Shown here: piece by piece, positions 1 through 11,700 of the stretch
Position numbering within the stretch: position 1 is the first letter of the stretch
How the letters are laid out: the number at the start of each line of letters is the position of its first letter
NCBI RefSeq assembly: GCF_963422355.1
Contig: NC_085089.1
Span: 5,930,979 to 5,994,978, forward strand
Source: Corticium candelabrum
Lineage: Eukaryota > Porifera > Homoscleromorpha > Homosclerophorida > Plakinidae
Length of the DNA stretch: 64,000 bases
Direction of reading: 5' to 3'
The notes under the pieces: generated by a model
Seen by the model: only the letters and a program-made list of their open reading frames with translations
Databases searched by the model: none
What the model was told of the DNA's origin: nothing
Translations under genes and position numbers: made by a program

Positions 1-63
1 GTCTATACTATGTGTATTCTAATCACTTTTTGATGATATATTCTGCGGGCACACATGCACGTG

Positions 64-67
<4 letters not shown>

Positions 68-108
<41 letters not shown>
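68..108. repeat. CA dinucleotide microsatellite
   Basis: An uninterrupted (CA)n tract lies just left of the amine-oxidase exons. It is a simple repeat with no coding content. Confidence 0.95.
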
Positions 109-311
109 GTCTTACTCCAATCCCAGCATAAACAGTAGCATACCTGATGACTGATACTGTATTCTAACTGCTTGCCAATTCAGTTTAACACATGTTTCTC
201 CAATTTGTTTCAAATAATAGTCAAGCAGTACAGCAAAGGAGCCTTGAATTCTAATAACAAAACACTCCTGGTGTAGTAGCACAGCAACATAAACATAATT
301 TGTGCACCCAC

Positions 312-1390
312 CGATAGTTACCAATTCCATTTGTCCGGTTGTTTATACGTCGACTTATTTCAAACAGACTGCAATTATCGATTCTTGTGCTAACTTCTTG
401 GCAAAGGATTGCTTGATAAATGGAAACAACTCCTTCGCTTGCACCTTCATCTCTCAAAAATTTTCTCAGAGAAATATCCTCCTTGCTTTTGATGCGCTGT
501 CCTGACTCATAGATCGAGATGATTTTTTCATAAAAATGAAGAGCTTCTCTAGAGTCAGACCAGCTGGAGAACTCACTGAATGGTATGATTCGACCATCAT
601 AATACAGGCAATCTTGATAAGTTATGCTAGAACTGTCAGAGCTAGAACTGTCAGGTGTGTCACTTTGAATCGTTCCATAGCTGTACACCTGCAAGCAAGC
701 AAAGATGTACCAGGCAAGTACGTATACTGCAAACAGTCTCGGTCTCTCTGTTTAGGTATGTGGCCGAACCATTCTGCTTCACATATCATTGGTCAGCAGT
801 TCAAAGTGCATGCATGCATGCATGGATGTGCATGCCTATATACACCATCTCTGCATTTACATCTTTAACTATCTTGTAGCTTGCATGCCACTATTTTGAC
901 TAGCAGCCAAATAAGTGACTATCTGTAGTTATAAATAACCCATGTACATAGTGATGTTGATGTTTGTAGGCGTGGTTAGATGTAATTGACACTTAGCCTG
1001 TAACCCCTCAGTCTGTGTAGTTGGTAGTAAAGTGTTCTGTGTTGGTATTGGAGTATTCTGTGAATAACTTTTGTGCACGTGTGCAAGCGTGTGATCAGCG
1101 AAGCTACAGTGTTGCCACCGTCAAAACCTAATTGTAAGTATACAACACTATAACTGTGTGGTGTAACGTTCCAGTATAGTGCTTGCATGTCTGTGTATGC
1201 ATGAATGTACTACACGTGCGCTGCCTACGTTATAAATACAAGCTCATGTATTGCCATACAGAACGGCTCAATGGCCATCCCTGTTCCATTGCCAACTTGT
1301 ACGCAATCGTATTTGATCCATGGATATACTCTGCTCCGAGATCAATTGGACCCCAGTCATTCCAGCCAATGTCCTGACAAATACGTCCAC
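312..1390 (-). CDS. flavin-containing amine oxidase, two internal exons (partial gene)
   Basis: Two exons of a flavin amine oxidase (Pfam Amino_oxidase type, such as polyamine or monoamine oxidases, which oxidise amines using FAD). The upstream exon, 1260-1390, starts after an AG acceptor and reads GGRI, then DLGAEYIHG: the end of the FAD-binding segment and the typical D-L-G-A-x-(W/Y)-I-H-G motif. It ends in phase 0 at a GTATGG donor. The next exon, 312-688, continues in phase 0 with a linker containing YYDGRIIPF, then DEGASEG and a segment ending GIGNYR, where family members have a G-x-x-Y-R sequence before the GG dinucleotide. The donor is GTGGGT. The N-terminal GxGxxG exon was not found to the right, and the C-terminal half would lie left of the window. 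Phases agree across the junction. It could be a partial copy rather than a whole gene. Confidence 0.72.
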
Positions 1391-1399
1391 CTAAATAGA

Positions 1400-1885
1400 C
1401 AAGAATATGCTTTAGTCTATCTATGTATGTCTGTAAAATATATTGCAGCTTGCTCACACACCCTACTACAAAAGTGCCAGATGTCCATCTTACTTGCTGT
1501 TGTGTTGATAACAATATTATTAAGACATGTGTACAAGAAAGTATCAAGTCTATAGTATAAACTGAAGCCTCGCCAGTGGAGTAAACCAAATGTGGCACTG
1601 CCAGTCTTGTGTAGTATTTGTAATATGTATGCAGTATCTAGACTTATTGCATACTCATGATACCCTGGAGCACTTAATTAATAGGCAACACAAACAGGAC
1701 TCCTTCAAATTTTCAAGATTCTCTATTAATGGATCATTTTATATTGCCGACATCAAAGCAATCGCTACTTCTAGTGTATCTAGATCCATTCAGTGTAGGT
1801 ATATGAACACAGGCCAGGAGCTCAATCTGGTTTCTGTAGTGCTAATATTTAGCAATACTATAAATTAATAATAACAAAAAATAAT
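1400..1885. other. non-coding stretch, nothing recognised
   Basis: A and T rich DNA upstream of the amine-oxidase exons. Short open frames on both strands show no family motif, and no exon encoding an FAD-binding N-terminus was recognised here. Confidence 0.5.
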
Positions 1886-1889
1886 AATA

Positions 1890-2340
1890 TAACCTTTTGG
1901 TTAGAGTTCTGGTTTTCTGACCATGATGGCCTGGTTCAATCCCAGGTGGCGACAGCAATATAATGAAACGAGTCTGTTGGTTCTTTCTCACTGTCTATTT
2001 GGCTATGTCTGTGAGAGTAGACTTGTTTCCGTCGATGGGCAGTTTCTGTGATCTGCCATGGGGATCATTGGCAATGAGGATCAGTGGTTTCCTGGTAGTC
2101 ATTGATATCTACTGCGCATGCTGTTCAGAGCTGGCGAAATCCTCTTAGCGCACGCAATCAATAATTGATAAGCCAGTTACTAGTGCCATATGGATTACAT
2201 AGAAACATGTACCCTGCTGGGCTCACCTGCCGGTTGGTGGGCGACTAGATGGGGTAAAGACCCCACTTGCCCATCACAGAGGGGCATGATGACACAATTA
2301 GCTTTAAAATGCTAATGTGCATGATTTAGATAAAGTTTTC
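1890..2340 (+). repeat. tRNA-derived SINE-like element
   Basis: The start (about 1893-1955) resembles a tRNA-derived RNA polymerase III promoter. An A-box-like TTGGTTAGAGTTCTGG is followed about 30 bases later by a B-box-like CCTGGTTCAATCCCAGG. The following 400 bases hold a unique body with short hairpins, such as GGGGTAAAGACCCC near 2250, and end in an A/T-rich zone. The 3' end and target duplication are not clear. It could be a decayed tRNA gene with unrelated flanks; a search for other genomic copies would decide. Confidence 0.4.
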
Positions 2341-2344
2341 ATAC

Positions 2345-3261
2345 TATAAGACTTCAGTATAATTTGTAGTTTTGATGCTGCAAGTTTGTTGTTTAAATGC
2401 GATGAATCCACGAAGCACTGTTCTGTTACAGTCACATATCACAAGACTGTACAAAACTGCCAATCCTTGTTTCACAAGTTCAGGTTTATTTCCCTCTAAT
2501 TATCTAAGGCTTATTTGGTTCCGAAAACTGTTTTATTAGGTGGGGCTAATTTGGTTCCAGTGACTATTTGGTTTCGTATTTTTACGCCTCAAATTCGCAC
2601 TCTAACTGTTATGGCTGTATGACAAGAAATACTCCCCCTCCCCCACCCAAATAGTCCCTGTCACATGCATATGGCCAGGCGTATCTCCACTGCACCGCGT
2701 CCCAATCTCTGCCGAATTTGGCTGGGGCACGCCAAACTTGTACGGGCCGATAGTGACGTGGCCGGATTTCTCCGGAGTGCACGGGGGTCCCCTCTCGAGA
2801 CGTCGACTCCCGCATAAAAATTTCTCCACGACGCGAACGCTACACCTTCCGGTTCATTCGAACGCACATCCGCATAAGTCCTGTGTGAACTGTACGTGTC
2901 GTAGTCCGTCGCAATGCTTACAGCGATCGACGATTGCTGAAGCCACGCCTTGCGTTTCTCTCCAAATATCTATGATTGCATTTGCACCCGAATCGAACCT
3001 AAGCGTTTCCTGCACCGAGCGCTACATGGGGAGTGTGTCGATTTCTACCGAAAAACCCGAGAAAAAGAAGAGCAGGATTCAGCACGCGTGTCATGGCATA
3101 GACGGGTGAGTAAGTTGCTGCACGTGACTTTCACGATTTTGCTACCCGGATGAAATACTCGATCCCTAATAATTTCCCTGGATATAACTCTAAACAAAAT
3201 TCTTCATAAAATTCTGTCCGGGTGCTAAAATTTTCAGAACGGAGTAAAAATGCATGTGAAC
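2345..3261. other. repeat-like intergenic DNA
   Basis: No gene was recognised. The stretch near 2944-3020 (GCGTTTCTCTCCAAAT, then a TTTGCACCCGAAT segment) recurs in similar form at 3848-3915 on the same strand, so this is probably part of a dispersed repeat. The foldback element at 3270-3762 lies between the two copies. Confidence 0.45.
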
Positions 3262-3269
3262 GAGATGTA

Positions 3270-3762
3270 CTACTAGTAGTCTCGCGCAGCCAGCTCTCCC
3301 CCTTTTTGACTTCCGTTGGCGTGGACAAGGTCTGGTAAGGTTCCTTTGATGTCTTGGTTCTTCCGACCCCAGCATTCCATGGGGCATAAAGACATAACGA
3401 TGACATGTTAATTAAGATAAGCGAACAACTGATGAGAACGCACTACTAACTAGTATCCGCATGTACAGCTAAATTTTCGCTTCTGTTTCTGCTGCAGGTG
3501 CTACTGGACTTTGTTCTAGTTCATTTGCTCTCACAGGTTGCGTGGCTGCTTGCTATGGGCATGGTAAGAGACGCGCGCAGGTCCTCTTCTTGTACGACAA
3601 CATTGGCAGGTGAGTTGTTCTTCGTAACATATCATCGTTATGTCTTTATTTATGCCCCATGGAATGCTGGGGTCGGCAGAACCAAGACATCAAAGGAACC
3701 TTACCAGACCCTCTCCCCGCCAACGGAAGTCAAAAAGGGGGAGAGCTGGCTGCGCGAGACTA
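3270..3762. mobile_element. foldback (MULE-like MITE) element with 8-bp target duplication
   Basis: Long terminal inverted repeats: 3277-3402 matches the reverse complement of about 3626-3762 over more than 120 bases with few differences. The outer ends read TAGTCTCGCGCAGCCAG. The two arms are separated by about 220 bp of unrelated DNA. An exact 8-bp direct repeat, GAGATGTA, flanks the element at 3262-3269 and 3763-3770; on the left, seven extra bases separate it from the start of the matching arm. There is no transposase frame, so the element is non-autonomous. Part of the same arm sequence recurs near 45287-45335. Confidence 0.85.
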
Positions 3763-3770
3763 GAGATGTA

Positions 3771-4000
3771 ACGTACTTGACTAAAATTCCCAGAATGGGA
3801 TACTCTTGCAACAACATAATTAATTACATACAACGGTAAACTAGCGCCTGCGTTTCTCTCCAAATTCTGATTGTATTTGCACCGAATCCTACACGCCGCC
3901 GCACGTTTCTAGAACGGACAGAACACTCCGTTTTTGTCTTCAACTTGATATTAACTAGCAATCAATAATCTAGTTGGATTCCGGGAATCACGTGTCAATG
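3771..4000. other. repeat remnant before assembly gap
   Basis: Contains the second copy (about 3848-3915) of the repeat seen at 2944-3020. No gene was recognised before the run of Ns. Confidence 0.5.
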
Positions 4001-4200
4001 NNNNNNNNNNNNNNNNNNNNNNNNNNNNNNNNNNNNNNNNNNNNNNNNNNNNNNNNNNNNNNNNNNNNNNNNNNNNNNNNNNNNNNNNNNNNNNNNNNNN
4101 NNNNNNNNNNNNNNNNNNNNNNNNNNNNNNNNNNNNNNNNNNNNNNNNNNNNNNNNNNNNNNNNNNNNNNNNNNNNNNNNNNNNNNNNNNNNNNNNNNNN
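4001..4200. other. assembly gap (200 N)
   Basis: Exactly 200 Ns, a conventional scaffold-gap length, directly abutting a minisatellite. The gap probably reflects collapse of that repeat. Confidence 0.98.
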
Positions 4201-4690
4201 CACCCACCCACCCCTCCCCCACCCTCACTCACCCCTCCCCACCCTCACTCACCCCTCCCCACCCTCACTCACCCCTCCCCACCCTCACTCACCCCTCCCC
4301 ACCCTCACTCACTCCTCCCCCACCCTCACTCACCCCTCCCTCACTCACCCCTCCCTCACTCACCCCTCCCCACCCTCACCCACCCACCTCTCCCCCACCC
4401 ACCCCTCCCCCACCCTCACCCACCCACCCCTCCGCCACCCACCCCTCCGCCACCCTCACCCACCCACCCCTCCCCACCCTCACCCACCCCTCCCCACCCT
4501 CACCCACCCCTCCCCACCCTCACCCACCCACCCCTCCCCACCCTCACCCACCCACCCCTCCCCACCCTCACCCACCCACCCCTCCCCACCCTCACCCACC
4601 CACCCACCCCTCCCCACCCTCACCCACCCACCACCTCCCTCACCCACCCACCACCTCCCTCACCCACCCACCACCTCCCCCACCACACGC
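4201..4690. repeat. C-rich minisatellite, about 20-bp unit
   Basis: Tandem copies of a unit such as CACCCTCACTCACCCCTCCC, with shorter CACCCACC variants towards the right. The 291-residue open frame read through it is low-complexity Pro/His/Thr and is not a gene. Confidence 0.95.
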
Positions 4691-4717
4691 ACGTACTCAC
4701 TCACTCACTCACTCACT

Positions 4718-4762
<45 letters not shown>
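4691..4762. repeat. ACTC and CA microsatellites
   Basis: An (ACTC)n tract passes directly into (CA)n at the end of the minisatellite. Confidence 0.9.
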
Positions 4763-4763
<1 letters not shown>

Positions 4764-5090
4764 CACCCATGCACAAGTGCACATGCACACACACAAAGCA
4801 AATGATGTTATCGCATGTGACTGTGCTCATTCATTCCAGACAGACTTGACATACACACAAAAGCAGTTAAAGGACCACTGACACTTTATTTAATTTTTAA
4901 TCAGCATAATCCCTTACATAACAAACTCAAACATAAACGTTCTAACAATACTGACTGCCTGTAAAACAACAATACAATAACTAGGGTATCTTCCTTTATA
5001 GTAGCTAAAGTTTCCATCTAGCAAACACGTGCAGCCAAATACACAAAAATGGCGCAAATTAATGAACTAATTAGCATACTTAGTAGTACA

Positions 5091-5634
5091 TCAAACCATT
5101 TCATCTCCAGGTTCTTCGGATGCTACCATCAACATATCAGACTCAGCGGGTGTCATCATCAATTGAGTCTGTTGCTGTTCTTCCTCATTACCAGGATCAG
5201 TACCGTTGGTGTCATCTTGTTGGATAGAAGGTTGAGACGACTTCTCACCAGGTTGCTCACGCTCGTGTTTGACACGAGATGCTAGCAATTTTATTACAGC
5301 GTCTTGCTGATCTAAGTTCTTCTGGATGCTAGAAAGCCTGAATAAACGCAAGTAATTGTCAAGGCCGCATGAACATGCTGTATGTATACATAAAATTTAG
5401 GATGTGGAATGGATAGTTGAGCTCTGCATGTATTTCACATATCCAGGCATGTCTGCTAGCTGTTCTGAACTAGTAAATGCATTAAATGCCTCTAGATAAG
5501 TTTTGTAGGAAACGGAAGTAAAGCGTAAGTATTAGTAATCAGCAATGAGTTTGTCTGCTTTTATTAATAGATGGTAGTGTGTTGTAAACAATGAACAATA
5601 GCCACCCAATCCTTACCCATGATTCAACCACTCA

Positions 5635-5724
<90 letters not shown>

Positions 5725-8700
5725 AGTCAGCAAATTACAACTGACCACTCATCCAAATGACGGTGACTAGATGTTATTGCTGTCAGCTGTTCAACAGTCT
5801 TAGACACCTCATTTGCGTTTGGCTCATCAGCAGCTTTGATGATATTGCGAATCTACAACAAATTCATGACATTCAATCTGTCCAGATACAACGGCTTTAC
5901 CATGCAGTGTCTGCCTATACAGACATATGAATACACCTTGACACCACCAAAGTCCTGTGCCATTTCTAGGTTCACGCCTGATTATGTGCATAATACAAAA
6001 ATAACAAAAGATTTCTTTCCCACAACAGAGCACAAAGTTATAAAAATGTTGTCCCTAAAAGTCATCATTTAGTAATAATCTTATTACTGCCACGTATAGA
6101 CCAAGACTTAAAATGTCATTATTATGACAATACTTCCTTTAATAGTACAGTAGTGAAACTATCAAACATATATTTGTTACATACAACACAAGAGCAAAAA
6201 ATTATTGTATTTTTTGTGTAAACATTAGCAACAACAGCCTCGGTATTCTGGAAAAATAATAAAACATTTGCCATATCAAGTATCTCAAAACTACTGCCTT
6301 TTGATATCCTTTTACCATCGCCATTTCATGATAGGAGTGCAAGGCTCAAACAAGTAGCACTACTGTTACTCAGCACATCCACAAGAGAAAATAATGGTCA
6401 AAGACAAGAATCTTTTGCAAGTCTAAAAAGTAACATAAGAAGAGGGAAGACTCAAAGTATGCCAACTTGGTATGCCAACTTGGTAAACAAGCAACTTTTA
6501 GATAGTATCTTATGGGTAAGCATTTCAGCCGATAAAAAGTTTAGTCAAAGAGCTTGAAATGCTATCTGTTATGATGTAGAAGTAACCTGCAAGTAACTCT
6601 ACACAATAAACATCTTTATTTGCAACCTAACCCTAAAAATATGAAATTAGATTGCCAGCTCTTAATTTTGACTGCATGTCACTTGTACAGACAGACCTCA
6701 TTATTCCAACACCCACTAATCCAACGCCCGATAATCAAATGCCCAATAATCCAACACCTGATAATCCAACACCCATACTTTCTGACAAAGGTACACGTGC
6801 ACTTTACATAGTCACTGTGTATTTGTTACCGATAATCCAACAGTCGTGTCAGTCCAAACAAGCAGGACAAACGTGGTTGGAATAACAAGGGCTGACTGTA
6901 GTTTCAAACTATTAGTAGCAAATAATGATACTTGCTTTGTACCCTAGTGTCAAGTATTAAGTGTGATAACGGCAAATTTGGCCAACTGTCCTAGTCTTAC
7001 CCAGCCATGCAGCGTTCTGTCTCCTTCAACTTGAACACTCTTCAAGACTTGAAAACGACTGAGAATCCATGATGGAAGAGCATGTTCCAGTTGAACCAGA
7101 AATTTAATCTATAAAGACATTGATATGTGCACATTTACATCATTGTTTCTTAGATTCATGCTATATGAAAACATGCAGTATATAGACACATAGACGACAA
7201 ACATTGTATGACAATACCACACAAACACAACACGATCACACACAAACAAGCAAAATCACGTTTCTGTAGAAACACCTGTATACCTGCATACGAATTTGTC
7301 TCAGCGCAGCATCTGATTGAACAACAGCAATGTCGCCAACAGCAAGACCAATCTGATCAAATATCACACAACATCATCAAATACTAGCCAAAGTCTACAG
7401 AACTCTCAAGCACATACCAACATATTGAGCACCACCACAGGCATCAGTAGTAAAAATATAACAAATAATGCATACGACAATTCAGGAAAAGCGACCAAAG
7501 ATTGATCGTCAACACGTATCGCATTGCTTTGAAATGTGCTGTCAATGTTCATAACACTGGGGAGATGGTTGCTAAACTCAAATTGTTGATACCAAAATTT
7601 CAGCTGTTGCTGGTATACTGCCACATTGTCACTGCTTATTCTTTGTGGTGGCAGGATGTCTCCATATGCCAAATCACCAAGAAACATGACAATCACCTTC
7701 ATTAGTGACAATTCTCCAGACACAAACAATGGCTAGCAAATCAGTTAGAACATAATTACACATGTAGTTAATATCAAAACAATCTAAACAACAACCATGT
7801 GCATGCATGCTCAAAAGTACGTACATAAAAACCAATTATATCAACTGCATATATACCGTAGTGTTCATGAGCATAAAGAAAGATAAACCGAATCCCAACA
7901 TAAACAGTGATACCACCACCACAACCTATAGAATTATTGTTTATCTCAATTAATATTCCAACCATCATATTCAATTTCAGTATGATGCTTACTTTTAACA
8001 AAGTCTTGACCATCGACGTTATCATGACAATGTAAATGCCCAAAACAGGTACCCTGAAGTACAGTATTCAACATAAATTGACGAACTAAGTAAATCAGTC
8101 TACACATTCTAAACTAGCGTAACCTTCTTAGATTGAGCAGGAAGACCAACCATGCATAAAACACTGTCACTGCTCCGATTTCCCACACAACTTTGGGACA
8201 TTCCACAGGTACATTGAACAAATTGAGAATGAGCCCGAAAGGATCCAAAAAGACCAAAGTTAGAATGTAAACCAACAGTTCACTGACATTGGACAGTTTG
8301 AAGTAGTTAGATTTCTATCCAAATAACTCAAATCACGTCAAATGCTACATTTATTAGATTAATTGTGAGCATACACAACTGACCTCATAGAAAATGGGGA
8401 CCATTTCTTTCAATAATGCAACAATAGCAAAGGCTACAGTAGCCATTCGGGTACCAAACTTGCCGTAACAAAACTCACTCTGCATACCACAAAACATAGA
8501 CAGATTAATACTGCTTGCTATGCATACAATACTGAATAGTCCAATCGATACATCAATTGCAATTCCTCATACCTTTTCAGAGAATGTTAGATTTGTTCTG
8601 TTTTCTGGCATGCTATTATTCAGAATTTCCTGAACAAGATACAACGACTATATTATAATAATTGTGCTTTTATTCTCTCTCATAACAAGATTTGAATAAA

Positions 8701-11700
8701 CTAAAACTATTTGCTACTGTAGATGATACCAGAAGGCGTCGAGCTTGGACTCCATGTGAAAGTGGTTTATCTGTGTACACTGGAAATTGAATCACCAAAG
8801 CCATCAACACCAAGAGAAATAGTAAGTACACAGTAATATTTGTAAAGGCCACGGCAGCACCAAACTTTCTCCTACACAACACAATCACAATGCATTGCAT
8901 TAAGCTCCATAGCACGTTCACCATTTGTTATACCACTTGGAGTTGAGAAATTCAACACAAAGAGAATGAGCCATGCAAGCTGTTCGTCGAAACTTTACCA
9001 TTGCCTGCAGAACAGAACGATTAAAGGAAGACAAAGGTAAAGGCTAAACAAATAAAAGACACCTCAAGTAGACGTAACGAAGCCATTGCAGGAACTGGAC
9101 ATTTCGTGTTTGTGACACCTTGCATGTATTGGAAGTCAAATATCCGCTATAGGCAAATTAACTTAGACACTGGAAATTGGTAATTAGCTTTTAACCTAAA
9201 AAGTAATAAAATTCATACTTTACTCTTAGGATAACTTTCAGATGTCACACAGCTGTCCATCACAACCTGTTAGTATAAAATTCATACATAAGCTGACAAG
9301 TGGAAAAAAATCTTGGCATCACTGTCATTACCAATGCCAAATTGGGCATTTTCTCTACCATCAGTTCCAGCTGAGATTTTGCATTGGAACCAAGAGGTTT
9401 CATACTTTCTCTCCATCTACACACGCAGTTTCACAAAATTATTCTATACACATTGAGACTGTGCAAAACTAATGATCAATCAATAATACTTTCCCTAAAA
9501 ACTAAAATTTTTATGTCGACTGTCATTGTGTCAATGGATATGACCATACAATGTTGTCTCTATACTAATCACTCTAATAGTCTTGATAGAAAGATCCGCA
9601 TTAGTTAGTGTGAATCTTTCCCACCTTTGATGCTTCACTATCACAGCTGCACTGTCTTCTTTTTCAAGTGCAAGAGCCACGTCCAGACAATTCTGACCAA
9701 ACTTGTTGTCAGAAAGACAAGCGTTTTGATCCAAGAGATAAGCAGTCATAACTGCATGATTAGCTACAACAGCTAGGTGAAGAGGTGTTGCCTGCAGATC
9801 AACACAATATGATTAATTTGTATGTGTACCTGCATAAATGACAATCACAACCGCTGTGGTAAGTGAATACCTTTTCGACATCCTTTTTGTTCAATTCTTC
9901 AGGATATGCCGACAACAACTCCTTCATACAAGCAACAGATCCATTCCAGGCAGCAAAATGCAGCTGTGTACGGCCATCGTGATCTCTACATGCAATACAC
10001 AGAACACATGCATGCAATCAATAAACACTTTGGTAAACAACAACAACAAAATGTATAGTTAATAATAGAAGAGATCCTCACTCAGTGATAGTTGTTCCAT
10101 ACTTTAATAAATTTGATACAACTTCTGGCTGGCCATAGAAACAAGCCAGGTGAAGAGGAGTCCTGCCATTCTCATCAGTAGCATTTAGCGCAGGAAGCGC
10201 ATATGAACAGAGCTTAGCAACTATCTGTACATGGCCGCGACTTCATATACAGAAATACAAGAATGCCCTTCCATTACTAATTGTTGCCTGTACAATCACA
10301 TTGTAAGTGAATTAAGTAGACTTACCTTGCAGCAATATGGAGAGGAGTTAAGCCTTTCTGGTTCACAGCTACAGCACTGGCTTCGTGTTGAAAGAAAAAT
10401 GTTACATCCTGCTCATTTACCAAACATATGATTTCTTTGCACACATATACATATATGCATACATAATCACATATTACCGATGGTCCACCATGATCAGCTG
10501 CATAGTGGAGTGGAGTTGAGCCTTCATTGTCTTGATCATGAATAAGTCCTTCAAATACACCTCTAGGTTGGAGAATCTACAAAACAGAAGTTGCTACACA
10601 ACAAAATTTGTAATTAAAATCACAAACTAACATGTCCATGACTAATCAAGCAAACATCAGACACCCAGCATAAACCAAACCTAATCTACCAATCAATCTG
10701 TACATGTATACTCTAAACAAAGTGATGCACCTAAGAGAATTGTTGTCTCCATCCAACGCAGTGTTTATCTCTAAGAGCCCGTTTCACATGTCTGTCACAT
10801 TTCATAAGAACTAAAAACTACCACAGTGTATATAGTTTGTAACTAGTCTACTCGACAAGCTACATACCTTGTCTAAAGTACTAGCTAGCAAGAAGCTCTT
10901 ATCTATTGCATCTACTTACCAGACCATATCAGGTTAGTTTCTTATTCCATTGCATATAGTTGCAACTGCCAATTCAACATTATGCTTCAAGTAAAAATTA
11001 AGATTCTTTGCACAATCAAAACCACAAAATTATCAGAACATCACTGTTGTATTTGTTTCAAAGAGAAGTTGGTCCGCCAAACAATTAACCTAGGCTTAAT
11101 TAAGTACTCAAAAACTTGCAACATCGTGTTTTCCATTACATATATAGAAATGCCACACAACTCATACCTCAGCCAGAATTCTTAATGTCTTTACATGACC
11201 AACAGCTAAATGAATGATATTAGCACCGTTCTGGTCTTTCTTCATGTAGTCTACTTTCAAACAAAGAAGATATCTGACAACATTTTGAGCTCCAAATGCA
11301 GCAGCGAGCAGCAGAGGAGTTACACCAGACACGGTGCATTTGTCCAGTACGGCACCCTATACAAACCAACATAATCCACATGCAACTATTCAAATTCAAT
11401 CCTCACAACAGCAATGCCATGAGCAACAAATCGCTTGCCTTATCGAGTAAGAACTCCACAACTTCAACGTTATCACACCTAGCAGCCCTAACATAAACCA
11501 TCAGTAAATGCTGTCCCATTCCAGAGCATCTGCTACGTACTCACTCATGTAGTGGTGTAAAACCTTCTGAATTACCAGAGTCAAACAACGATTTGTCAGT
11601 ATTTGAAAATTGACGAAGAACTCTTAAGTCACCATAGCGACTAGCTCTATGAATTACTGTACATCCATAAGAATCCTGCAATAATAATAATAACAATAAA

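Noticed and set aside
4201-4690. CRISPR-like array of short repeats
   Set aside because: Units are contiguous with no unique spacers and the genome is animal nuclear DNA.
3974-4849. 291-residue open frame rich in Pro, His and Thr
   Set aside because: It runs through 200 Ns and the minisatellite; composition follows the repeat unit.
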